Shown in pieces: positions 1 to 25,297 of a DNA stretch of 64,000 bases. Source of the DNA: Setaria digitata (lineage: Eukaryota; Nematoda; Chromadorea; Rhabditida; Setariidae). Made by a program: the position numbers and the translations under genes. The stretch spans positions 35,555-99,554 of the forward strand of contig RCAB01000222.1 of NCBI GenBank assembly GCA_003640385.1. Reading direction: 5' to 3'. Position 1 is the stretch's first letter. Each line of letters opens with the position of its first letter. The notes beneath the pieces are model-generated. The model was not told where the DNA came from. It was given only the letters and a program-made list of their open reading frames with translations, and did not search any database.

Positions 1-2908
1 ATAATATTGAAATATTTTACAAGTAGTAATGATATCGATTGATATGAATGATGCATGAAAAAAAATTGGTTGATATAATATGCAATGATGAAATTTCAGT
101 GATAATGAATGAATGATAAAATGTCAGTAACACATCAATTGAGAAATTCATTCAAATAAACCATACAAATCAAAAAAAAAAGATTGTGAATATAATAACG
201 ATGATAATAGTTGTTATTTGTAACGAATAATTCATGAAATTATCTAAAATTTCCTAAGCATAATTATCATCAAAGTTCGTAGCTATTATTTACTTTGAAT
301 AATTTTGATATTTTCCTTTGACCTTTCTTCGTGATCAAAAACACTTCCGAAACGCATTAAAGGTTGTTACCCTTTCATATGAATTATTTCCTGAAGAAGG
401 AAAAGGGACATTTTACAACCACTACTCATTATAATAACTCAACATAAATATAATCCTGAGATTTTCAAATTTTGATTTTAAAAATTTGAAACTGATCAAG
501 AATGACATTCATCTGATGAGTCGTTACGGTTGTGCAATGTTATTTAGCATTATAATAGTGATATTATTGGAATTTAATTATTTCATTAATAAGAAGACAG
601 ACGCATTACTGTTACCGTTTTCATTTTTACTGATTTGATAATTAAAATATTGCTTTAACGATTATTCCATGTAATGTTTGCAGTGGTACAATTTGAAAGC
701 ACCAATAAATTGGATTGGGAATTTTGAAATTTTCTAAAAATTTGATTACGAGTTGAAAAAGATTATCGAGAAAGAATAAAATCAACCTAAGTGATGATAA
801 GAAAAGCGAAGCATTAATTATTAACTTCAAAATTTTTTCAAGAGTTAAATTCTTGGATAAAGTTTTAGAAGTTTAAAAGATATCCAACAAAAAGTGTAAA
901 AGAATTTGACATAAAATAATTTTAACAAACATTTCCTCCTTTTTCCTTCTCTTCTTAATCCAAAAGGAAAAAAAAAATCTCATTGACATTACGGTGCTTA
1001 ATAAGTGCGAGCTGTAATAGGAACTGAACTTTCAAATCCTAAAATGCTAATTTGATGTGTCAGATTTCATTATTATGATAATATTAATAAAAAATAAAAA
1101 TTAATATTGCAATAGCAATCCCAAAGAAAAGAAAATAAAGAACAATAACCATCACAACTATATCAGAAGATTAGAAAACTAATAATGCTATAATGTTAGA
1201 TGAATTTTTGGTTAATAATCATATTAATTAGTTTCACTTAAGCAAAAATAATTCGACTACTAATAATTAGCACACATAATGCTCAAGTAATACAAAAAAA
1301 AAAAGAAAAACGAAACCAAGTTATTTATCATTTATATTTATTTTAAACCTGACCATCGATCAGAACTGGTTATTGTATAACATGTATTTATTATAGATTT
1401 GAACAAATACGTAATAAATTTTCATGCACTTTTTTTTTTTTGTATTATGCCAAAATGAAAAAGAAAAAGGTGTTAAGAATGAAATTTAACTGATAACTAG
1501 ATTTACTGCAAACACCATTTATTCATTTAGCGTTCGATCTGAAAATTTAGACTAAAACGAACTTATTTGGTTGAAAAAATTTTTTTAAATTGATTAATGC
1601 CATTTATAAAAATAAATTAAATTTTGCAAAAAATTTAGAAAAAAAAAAGGAAAACTTTAAAACGCAAATATCGTATATTTCAAAAAGTGAAAATTCTCTC
1701 AATTTCCAGGAGTTACAACAATTTTTTTTTTTTCTTTTATTATTCATGTAAAAACAATAATCTTTGTGTGATTTGGAAAAATTTTTTTGACATATTTGTT
1801 CAGATTATTTAAAAGTCTTAATGCCTTAATGCATTCATTACAACTTATTAGTTTTAGTTCTGATTTCAAAACTAAAACCATTTGTGAATTACTTCATGGG
1901 GAAGTTTAAAGTTCATAGTTTAAAACTAAAGAAAAATTATAAGAAACCGATACAGGTTGCTTAACTCAGGTGCTTATTGTTCTCCATCCCATAATCATTA
2001 TTCTTGCTTTTTTTAGAAAACAAATTTCATGCAAATATATTTTTGAAAAAGCTCAAAAAGAAAGACCATTCATTAGATTGGCAAAATAATTTCAAATTTC
2101 ATCAACTTTTAACCGCTTCCTTTTCTTTCCCTCCCTTTTGATTCTATCAGTTCAACATTATATAACATAGCTAATCAAAACACTGCATTTATTGCTGTCA
2201 TCATTAAGCTGTATAAAGTTTTATTTTTGATTAATACCCGTGCATAAATGAAATACAATTGAATATATATAGTAATTATAGGCCTAGAAATATATTGGCA
2301 CAGTTGTTGGTTTGAAATGAATTGTCAAAAAGGCCTTGCTTTTAAGCTATTCATGTAATTTAAGGGTGTAACGGAAATTTGTTGTAATGAATAGCTAAAA
2401 ACAGGAACAGAATGAAAAATGGAATGTTGGAACTTCGGCAAGTTTTACCTTTTTTTTTTTCCAAAAATGATAGCTAATTTCGTGAACACCTTACTTTAGC
2501 TTGTCAATCTCTATCGGTAGAAAATAAAACTTTCCGCTGTACTTATTTAGTAGGCAAAATAACATCACAACGAACCGGTGATAGAATCCTAAGCTTTTTG
2601 ATGACTGTTCTCAAATCTTGATGAAAGAAAATGGAATGTAATGAAATTGGTTACGTGAAATGGAAAGTGTAACATCAAAATTTACATTTTTGTACAATAA
2701 ATATGTAATATAATAAGAAAATTTCTAATTAAATTTTGCGAATAAACAAATGTAAAGATATAAATAGATTATATTTCGCTAATTATACAGAATGTCCCTT
2801 ATGCGATGAAGCAATAAAAATCACAATGAATAATAACATTGGTAAATTGTTTGTCAAAGCAACTGGAAATGATAAATAGTAGCATTAATTAATATGCATC
2901 TGATGTTT
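1..2908. other. 3' flank of the anion exchanger; no gene seen
   Basis: This stretch is AT-rich with many short A and T runs. I see no exon-like island with matching splice sites on either strand. The lower end of the exchanger transcript (minus strand) must finish here. A reverse-strand AATAAA-type signal is present near 2186-2191, but several such hexamers exist by chance in DNA this AT-rich. Confidence 0.5.
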
Positions 2909-15849
<12,941 letters not shown>

Positions 15850-15855
15850 TATTCC

Positions 15856-16100
15856 ACAATACGGCTTGGCATAAGTTTCCAGATTTTTTTTTTCCAGACT
15901 TAAAAATAAACCATCATCTTTCGTTGTTATTCCCTTCCCTCTCCTTTTCTCTCCTTCTCTGTGCAAACCTTAAAATAAAACTAAAAAAAAAAAAAAATTC
16001 AAAGAAACATGAACAATCACAGTAGCATTTCACACGAAAAAAAAAAAGAAAAAGAAAAAAAAAAAAAAAAAACCAAACGCGTCGTTAATCCGAAGGTCGA
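15856..16100 (-). promoter_or_regulatory. Upstream region of the long exchanger isoform
   Basis: The reading frame of the first exon stays open upstream of the ATG at 15849 to about 15970 without another ATG, and an acceptor-like TTTTAAG lies at its head. The sequence therefore allows either a spliced-leader site here or one more upstream exon. Beyond it are A runs and no recognisable promoter box. Confidence 0.3.
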
Positions 16101-16130
16101 AAAAAGAAATTAAAGCAAAGAAATGAATCG

Positions 16131-16166
<36 letters not shown>

Positions 16167-19100
16167 GCCTCGTATGATTCCATCAAATGAAAATTAAAAT
16201 TTTATGGTGGGCACATATTTAATATTTCACAAATGACTGCGTGAAAAATTTCCAATAACCCAATAATAGGAATGCTTTTCTAAGTTATTCTGGGTAAAGA
16301 ATACTTTCGAAAAGAAAAGAAATGGAACAGAGGTAGAATTTCAAAAAAATGAAACATATACAAAAGAAGAATTATTCTACTAAAAAAAAAGAAAAGGAAA
16401 AAGAAGACGAACTATGACAAAAAAGAAAGTAAGGTAAGTGATAAGCGAAAAGAACTTTTTCTTTTTTCTTTTCAAACAAATATATGTCTTAGGAGAAAGA
16501 TTCTTATTCCATATGTAACCAAAGGCATTAGCAAAAATTTAATTATTGCAAATTAATTAGATATTCTCACGTAATATAGGAAACATAAGATGAGATGTCT
16601 TATTTTTATACATTATATATATATAATGTTTTATATATATATATATATATAAACAAATTGGCAACAAGATGATGAATAAGTATGTTTGCTTAACGATAGC
16701 GAATGAAAATGGTTCATCACCTGGTGAAAAATGTAACCTTCATTTGCTTATTTGCGTTTCACTGCATGAAAAATCCATCATAATAACAAGTACGGACAAT
16801 AAATATAGTGTATCATTAATAAGTAATAATAATAATAATAATAACAGTAATAATAATAATGGTAGTAATAATATAAAAATAACAAAAGTTAATGTTATTA
16901 TCACCCCTAAATTATGGTAAATGTTATTGACGGCTAATTAATTATTAATACCAATTATATTATTGGCAATCATTAATAAGGTTGTTTTTACTGTATGATT
17001 AATACTTAGTAATTAATAGTACCAATAGCGTTATTAGAATATTAAATAATATCTAATAAAAGTAAAGCCATTGCAATACTGTAATTGTTAATGTTAACCA
17101 AAATTATTGTTACTACTTATTAATTATAAAAATTAAAGATTTTAAGATGGATTATCGAACCATAAAGCTTTAGTAGGACCATATCTGAAAATTGTAATTG
17201 CTGTCATTAATGTCTTATAGGAAGTCATTTAAATCGAATTTCCATTTGGTTTCATTCCTCTATTTTTTTTTTTATGAAATAATTTTTTTTTTTTGTCATA
17301 ATGGGAGAAATGGTGGAATTGAAGTGTAAAGCTTGATGGATATTTAATAATTGATTAGCGGTGTCTGTGGGATATTTATGGTAGAAGATATTTTGGCTAC
17401 GGATTATTTGGCTCCACACATTGATACGGCCAAACAGGCCAATCTTTCCAATTAGTTGGCACGGTGTTTCCAAAAAATACATCAACATAAAAATTCATTA
17501 TATGCTAATTTAAGATAGCTGTAGTCGTAGCTCAACATTTCACATTATATATTATTGATATATTATATTGTGTCATATTTAGTATAATACTAATAATGAG
17601 AAGTTTAAAATTATCTTTTTTTTTATGTCTCTTCACTTCAAAATTTTTCAGTCTGATTGTTTGTATAAATGTTTATTTTGCAACAAACTAATTAATAGCA
17701 TAATAGGAACTGAACAACCGACCGTCTATTCTTTTTTTTTTTTCGAGATTAAATTTAAGCGACCGACTGTTTCCTTCGAGATCGAATTCAAACAACTGGT
17801 TTTTTTTTTGAGATAACGGAAATATTATTACTTTGGGGAAATAAAAGATAAAAAAAAGTATGATCACAATGATATGAGGCATGTATTTATATGTTTGCAC
17901 AAATAGATGCCTCAAATGCTTCATTTTCTTTCCTTTTTTTTTTTTTTTTTTCTGAAAAAACCACCACAATAAAGTAAAAAAAAAGGAAGTTTTTTATTTT
18001 CATCCTAATGTGAAGCAGCATAACTTACATATATTTTCCATTTTCTCGAAGTTTTTGAAATGTGATAAATGAGAACAAAGCTTTATGACAGATTTACAAA
18101 ATGAATTTCATAAAATAGTTTAAATGTGATTAATGATAAGGAAAAAAGTCTACGCGAATTGAAATTTCCGAAATTTTGAAGTTTTTTTTTTTTTTTTTTT
18201 CCAAACACCAGCAAGGATTAAAAGATTCTCATGCTAATTTAGAGTTTAATTGATTATTTCAAGGAATCTAACGTAAATTAGTACCACGGTTACGTCAAAT
18301 CAGAGATCACATTCTAAAATTTGTAACATTTCCATTTACTTGCCAGTCAATTTAAAAAATGTCATCAAAAAAGTAAAATTCTATGTTGAATGGTAAAATG
18401 ATATGTATTTTCTATGATTCTAATTATATTTGATTTTTTCTTCTTTAATAATACAATGAGTAATATACCGAAGTAGTACTGATTTAAAAATTCTTTCTAA
18501 TTACGCTTACTAGTTTTACATTACAATCCAAGTTCGAAATTTCTGAACTTTTTTCTTTCTTTTTTTTTTTTTTTTCTTATAAAAGAATCTTTTGTTAATG
18601 CAAATCTCACGATCATCCTTTTCAATCACTGATTGTTCACTTATTTCTCACATTCGATCACCCTTGTAAAAACTAGATCATTTCAGCGAATAATTTTATT
18701 CTCACCAGTGTAATAATCCATTTTTGTAGTCCTCGTTTCCTCCAAATTTCGGTCAAAAATTTCAAAATCTTCCTTAGTCCTCCATTCTCAGCTACTGATA
18801 ATGCTAATTATTCAAGAAATTAATTAATACTGAAAAAAAAAAGAGGAAAAGATAGTAAATTTTATAAAATACGTCAAGAAGCTTTCATATTTTTAATTGT
18901 TCTAATAAGAGAAAATATCAAAAATAACAACCTTATTGAGTAGAAGCTTTATTTAAATCAACAAAAAAAAAGAAAAGAATTTTTTTTTTTTCTTCTTAAA
19001 TTCATTGAAAGCTTTCTTCCTCTTCTTTTTCGTCATCGTTTCTCTTTTAATCCCTTGTTATATCATTAAATTATTCAATTTTCTAAAAACAAATGAAAAT

Positions 19101-20514
19101 TTTGATTGAAATTTTTTAAACATTAAAGGATATTTGATGCAAAAACAGCCCCATTAACATTATGCACGAACAGTGTGAATCAAAAGTTAGGAATGATGGG
19201 AAAACATTTAGTAGCAATCCAAGCTGCTTTTTTCTTTTTCATTTTCAAGATGATTATTTCTTTAGAAAATTGTTGGTGTTAAAAATTTTTGTTACAAAAA
19301 AAATAAAAAATAAAAAAAATAGGAGGAAAAAAAAAGAGATGAACTATAAAATTATACAAAAATAAAATTTATTTTGTTTCACCGTCTATTATCTTTTATT
19401 TTCTTCTTTTTTTTTCAATTACTTCCTAATCTTTTTTTTTCAATTATTTCCTAATTTTACCACAAAAGAAAGAAATTATAAAATTTTTTGACTAAATTTA
19501 TTCTGCTGGATTGTCTGCCGTTTTTTTTTTCTTTTTTTTTTTTTTTAATTTTATTTTACATATAACCTATTTACTTTTTAATAAATGAATTTTGCATTAA
19601 ATCCACTGATTGTAATGGCATGACAAAAAAAATTATCGGAACAAATTTTCCATCTGATTTTGTCCATTAAAAAAAAGAAAAAAAATATATAAAATTAATT
19701 GTTGTGAATTAGATCCACAGTTATAAAATATGCTATTTAAAATAATTTCAACAGATGCATAGCTCTATAAAATTCTGCAAACAACAATGAATAAACTTAA
19801 AAATGTGAAGTTTTTTTGCTAAATTGCAAAACCTGAACTTTCAAGTTTGTTATCTAGAGAAAACAAAACTTTTTTAATTCAAGATTTATTAAAGGTACTT
19901 ATGACGTATGCCTCTCATTGAAAATTTTATTATTGTTTTTCTGCTTTTTTTTTTCTTTTTTTTTTACATGATGGACTTAAGAATACGAATAAAAATAAAG
20001 AAGTAAATGCATTAATGAGGTAATATAAACAACAGAAAATGATAGTAAAGAAATTTGTATAGCATTAAATTTTAAAAAACAATTTTTGAAGATACAAGAG
20101 GAAAATAATTTCGAAAGAGAGAAATAAAAGTGAAAAATGCAAGAGAAAAATAATTTGAAAATAATTTCGAAAAAAAAGAAAAGAAAAGATTGAAATTTCA
20201 AAGGGAACACGGTAGACGAGGATGAGAAGATGGAAAACGAAACAATAAGATTGGGCATTAATTTTAGGTTTTATATTTATTCTCAACAATAAATTGGCCA
20301 AGTTAATGTATATGCCAATTTATATGAGGAGCAATATTGAAAATATTAAAATATTATTTTTTTTTTTAATTAAATTATTTGGCATAATAGAAATAAACAT
20401 CTGTAGTACTGAAAAATTCTTTTTGATATTAATGGAATGCAGAGAGAATCCGTTTCACACACTCTTTAATTTTAAGTATGCAATTTTTAAATATATGGTG
20501 CTAGTCCCATTTTA

Positions 20515-20700
20515 AGCACACGAATTTTATATACAATTATTTTAAATACAGTGCACAATTTTGAATACAGTACACAAATTTTAAGTATAAGTGCTGTTTC
20601 AAGTATTTTGAACACATAAATTTCAAATATAATGTGCTATTCCTATTCTAAACATAATGCATTGTTCTTAAATATATAAAAATTTTTTAAGTATATCAAT
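20515..20700. repeat. Degenerate tandem repeat, unit about 20-25 bases
   Basis: Roughly seven diverged copies of a unit resembling ATTTTAAATACAGTGCACAA, with variants such as TGAATACAGTACACAA and TTCAAATATAATGTGC. No coding frame persists across it. It looks like an old minisatellite. Confidence 0.5.
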
Positions 20701-21261
20701 AGGTGCTTAATCAGTCAATAGATTAAAATTATCGAGTTGAAAAATTTGCATCAAGAAGAATCCTTAAGTTAACAATGTTAGAAGATTCCTCAGCTGTAGA
20801 GTTGTACCAAGAAAATAGAAAAAAACAAATTTATAGAATAAAACAAAAGAAAAAAACTGAAGCATTCGAGAAATTTTGACATTTCAATAAATTTAGTTAC
20901 TTGATAAATTTATCTGCATAAATTATCGTAATGATTAAATTGCTCGTAACATGATTATTTAATAATTTTTCTATGCTTTTCAAAGTATTTATTATTCAAA
21001 ATTTTATTTGCTTGTGTAAGAAAGAATTATGCACACGCATAACTTAGTTTATGACCATATTTGGATTTATTACAAAAATAAATTAATATGAACGAATAAA
21101 TTTATTTATACTATTGAGGAAAAAAAAAAAACTATCTTCAACAAAATGAAAATTTTATTTCTCTTATCTTCACAATTAACAAAGTGGCAGCATTTAAGGG
21201 TTTAATGAAAAAAAAAAAAAAATAAAGAAAGAACAAAGAAGAATATTTTTTTAATGATCAA

Positions 21262-21430
21262 AACAGATTACTTTTCATTTTTTGAGTAGTACTTACTTCA
21301 TGCTAAAAGAAAAAGGAAACTGCATATGAAGAAAGGAAAAGGAAGAANAACAGATTACTTTTCATTTTTTGAGTAGTACTTCATGCTAAAAGAAAAAGGA
21401 AACTGCATATGAAGAAAGGAAAAGGAAGAA
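21262..21430. repeat. Direct duplication around an assembly gap (N at 21348)
   Basis: The block beginning AACAGATTACTTTTCATTTT and ending GGAAGAA is present at 21262-21347 and again from 21349. The copies differ by one ACTT unit. As at 14165, the N sits exactly between the copies, so this is most likely one locus represented twice, perhaps as two haplotypes. Confidence 0.85.
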
Positions 21431-22368
21431 TGAAAAAAGACGAGATTGGAATTTCTTTTCTTTTTTTTTCATTGTTGTTGTTATTGTTTCTGGCCATTAC
21501 AAATTTCAGTCTTAGCTTATATAAATTTAACAGATAAAATGACATCAAAATGTCTTTATTATTCAACCATTTCTAATTGATTCTAATATAAATTCCGCTG
21601 GTTCAGTTCCGAGGAATTGATAAATGAATTTATTAATTGGCTCTTATAGATTTCATTCGTAAATTGATTTTTACACCTTTAATTAATGCTCAAATAAATT
21701 TCATCATTACGAAACCACTTTTTCCCATATGAATTAAATAAAAAGCAAATAAATTCCAGAGATCCTGGAAAAAATAAAAGAAAAATAGAGATATGTTTTT
21801 GTTGAAATTCCTATAAAGTATGATGTTACGACAGCTGTGCCATGTAAAATTGCGCAAAATCATTGCATTACATTTGATTTTGTTTCTCATATATTTAATA
21901 AAATCATTATTTTCTTACAATTATCATATGCACTTACTTATTAATGATTGTTATTTTGCTTTTTAAAATTTATTATTTATTTCGCTAAAGTCAATTTATT
22001 TCACTTCAAAATTACTTCCTCTATTAGATTATTGGACGAAAAACCAAGGAACACGAAGTATAAAATTAGACAAAAAAAAAAAGAAAAAAATGATCAAAGT
22101 ACTGATGGAGAGTTTGAAAAATTACAAAGCTAGCGTTTTAGTAAAACTCATTACGATAAGCTAAGTGATGGAATAATGGGAAAATTGTTTTTCTATAGAA
22201 AATATATATACCAAGTATGTGAGAATCACTATCGTTCCAAAAACAGCTGATTTCATCCTTTTCAAGCTATTAAATATTTTAAAGAAGAAAATATATATAT
22301 ATATTTTTATATCAATATGTTCCTCTTTAAAGTATTATAAATTTAAAATAAATTATATATATGTAATT

Positions 22369-22436
22369 TATTTTAAATATATTATCTCTTCTATATATAT
22401 ATATATATATATAGAAGAGATAATATATTTAAAATA
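22369..22436. repeat. Perfect 68-bp palindrome
   Basis: Two 34-base arms are exact reverse complements. Each arm is a TATTTTAAATATATTATCTC block followed by TTC and an AT run at the centre. The outer 20 bases are not simple AT repeat, so this is more than a microsatellite. It could extrude as a cruciform or mark a foldback insertion. No terminal target duplication is clear. Confidence 0.8.
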
Positions 22437-23399
22437 TAGGGACACTAAAAATATATATATATATATAGAAGGAAATATATATATAGACAATATCAAACAA
22501 CTTTTAATCGCCATTAAAGCTACCGTATTCGTTATTGTTGTAAAAAAAGTGTAATATTTTTGGTTTATCTTAATATCAAATATGGTTTCTCTTTTATTTT
22601 ACACCTCTTTCTTTCTATTTAAAAAAAAAAAAAATGGCAAAATTTAAACTGAATTTGAAAATTTGAAATTTTTTAGGGACACTAAAAATTTCTTGAGTAT
22701 TTGAACACTTTGCACGAACAAAAAATATGTAGTGTTAAAAAGCATTGAAAATTTTGTTCCATTATGGGTTAGTGACATATTTTGGAAGTGTTAAAATTCT
22801 CCATTATTTTATATTAGTTTCGTCCTCTTTTTTTTTGTTTATTTATTTATTTTTTTAATTTCAAGACATTTTCTTGTTGGTATGACATATTGTGAAAAAA
22901 GTACGAAATTTTTAGCTTTGATTTTGAAATGATTTTCTGATCTTTTCATGCTCCGCAATCTGAAGAGGTACCTTTTTCTTCCGTCAAACCAATTAAGCAC
23001 ATATTAATTCTGTTTCTAAATCTTGCAGATTTAGTATTTTCTGCGATATTAAATGTAAGATGAATTTCAAAGGATTGTATAATTAGTTAACTGCTAATTG
23101 AAATAAATTCATCATCGTTCAGCATCAACTTTAGCGTATCATCCTTTACTGTGTTGCAATACTGTTCTGACTATTTTCTTATAACTTTAGATGATTTATG
23201 TCATTAATGGGCTAAAGTTTGTCAAAATTTTCAAGACAATATCGCAAAAAAATTTTACAAAAATTCGATTTAGAAAATAAAACAAGCATATTGTTTATTT
23301 ATTGTACATTTATTATATATGAAAGAAATAATGAAATATACAATTTGACGTAAAATAAATAGGAAAAAAAGTTCACTGATACAGATAGTAATTCGTCTG

Positions 23400-23740
23400 A
23401 AAAGTTTGAACTATTAGTGTAGCGTTTTCGTCGTTACTAAGACGAGATTAAAAACGTGCCGGGCATAACGATTCAAGTTATTTATTTTCAGTTTCGAATT
23501 TTTCATTCTATCTAACATAACGTGAAACTGGACAAGAAAAAAAAAGAAAGAAAAGAATCAATCCTTAGTTTTGAGTGGGTACCACACGTTTATGCCAAGC
23601 CAGGTTATTGGACACAATGCAAGCAATGTCTTGTATTCGCATATTGCCTTATACCGTGTTCTAAACATTGTAACATAACGACGAGTCGTTTTTTCGACGC
23701 AGTCGGAAAGTGACACACGTGCTATATATACTACGTTACA
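23400..23740. other. GC-richer island, possible exon or decayed gene
   Basis: Composition changes sharply here compared with the flanks. On the minus strand about 54 codons are open ending at a TGA near 23563 (RVSLSDCVEKTTRRYVTMF to NVWYPLKTKD). On the plus strand another frame is open over the same bases (QCLVFAYCLIPCSKHCN). A CACGTG box lies at about 23716. I recognise no family and cannot choose the strand. It may be an isolated exon, a pseudogene fragment or a structured RNA. Confidence 0.25.
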
Positions 23741-24121
23741 TCAATTTTCTGCTTTTTCATTCTTATCACATATCAACTTTTACTTTCGTAGATAATCATT
23801 TTTAGCAAGAAATCATCTACTACTATTCTATTAACTTTTTGAAACGGGGAAATTACAATTTATCAGTCCAACATTTCAGAATTTTTCAGTTACAAAAAGC
23901 TGGCCACGTACGTAAACTGTTTTAGCTTTCTAAATTCATCTGAACTAAAACAATATTTACTCTCTCATTTATCGTAAATAATCTATGCTTATATATGCAA
24001 AGTATAAGCTTACACTTCAGTATTGCAATCTCAACTTTCTTAGCAGCTTCTTACTATTTCGACCTACACTGAAAGTGCTAAAAAAAAAAATATTTGTTGC
24101 CTTGGCATATTATTATACTTA

Positions 24122-24575
24122 ATGGTAGTATTATTGTGCATACTTCTACCCCTACCAAGCAAGTTCATACGTAAGTTCAAATATATAGTTTACTTTTAAC
24201 CATCATCATAAAATACCATTTTTTATTTTTATTTTTTTAGAATTAGTCTTATCCCTTTTTTTGAATGGAAGATAGACAATAGTATGAAACATGTAATTTG
24301 CCTGGTTAATAAATGAATGAACGAATTACATATACAGAAGCTGCATATATTATTATTCATCGCTAATTAACTATTCAGGAACCTGATTCTTGTGCTCCAT
24401 TATTTTTTCATTTTACCTGTTCAGTTGCATTCAATTTATGCTAAATTACTCATTTCCTCTATTGTTAAAGCAATATTTGCATCAATATCACGGCTCATTA
24501 TCAAAAGTGAATATCACTGATTGCTGTGCCAGTTGTGCATATGAACCACTGATGGAATTTGAAGCGGAATGCTGA
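24122..24575 (+). CDS. Candidate small secreted cysteine-rich peptide gene (incomplete model)
   Basis: Two coding-like pieces lie close together. The first starts at ATG 24122 and reads MVVLLCILLPLPSKFI before a strong donor (C/gtaagt, 24171), which looks like a secretion signal. The second follows an acceptor-like TTAAAG at 24470 and runs 24471-24575 to a stop. It contains the sequon NIT, then DCCASC and MEFEAEC. Its G+C is far above background. The splice phases do not match directly (phase 1 against phase 0), so an exon is missing or the two pieces are unrelated. The cysteine spacing (CC, two residues, C, eleven residues, C) is not that of insulin. Function unknown. Confidence 0.3.
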
Positions 24576-25297
24576 AAAAAACGAAAAAGCAGAGTGATAA
24601 TAATTTTAGGAAAGATCGAACAGTTTTCATTTTTTCTAATAAAGTGAACAACAAGTGCTTTTTAACTCTGAAATCAAATACGTCATAAATATTCCTCCAA
24701 TGGATAAGCAAGTTTTTAAAGCACAAAAAAAAATTTAATGTAACAAACAAGTGAATAAATATTATTGCTATTAATTGCTTGAATTATTTTTATAATCAGA
24801 AATGAAACATCAAAATTATTATATCAAAAAATTGACTTTTAAAGCAAAAGCAAAAGAACTGCGAAGTATATGGCAAACTTTCATTTAGAAATATTGAACT
24901 ATTCAAATTTTTAGTTTCATTAATTTAATAAATTTTCAATGTCTAATGCATCTGAAATTTCTCGATCAGAATTCTCTATAAATATGACATATCATACCTT
25001 AATTATGTCAATTATGTAAAGACCATTTTTTAACCTGACACAACTAGCAATGAAGGGAGAATTTCAAATATCAATTGCAAATGTAAATCAAACTTTTCTT
25101 TTTTTCACTACAAAAAATGAAGGAAGAATATTTATTGATGCAAAATGTTAGAGTACATTTGCAACACCAATCATTCCGTTTCTATTTTATTCTAATTTTT
25201 TACCAGAAAAAAAAAGAAAAAAAAAGGGAAATAACTTGTTTGTTTCTTATGAAATGTTTGAAAATAAATTCGAAACACTAAAAGAATCACCGATAAG

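Larger units (their letters stand above)
16100..23400. other. Repeat-rich region without a supported gene
   Basis: Contents seen: a poly-T run at 16133-16162; (TA)n at 16613-16651; an AAT run at 16829-16865; a GC-richer patch at 17300-17490 that is open in several frames on both strands and cannot be assigned; a 23-base tandem pair near 19405-19456; a degenerate repeat at 20515-20700; a gap-flanking duplication at 21262-21430; and a long palindrome at 22369-22436. A coding-like segment at 22026-22130 on the plus strand (LLDEKPRNTKYKIR, ending QSTDGEFEKLQS then stop) follows an acceptor-like CTATTAG, but no partner exon is visible. Confidence 0.5.

Noticed and set aside
24471..24575. Reading the DCCASC exon as a second insulin A chain
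   Set aside because: The cysteine spacing (two and eleven residues) does not match insulin A chains, and no B-chain motif was found upstream.
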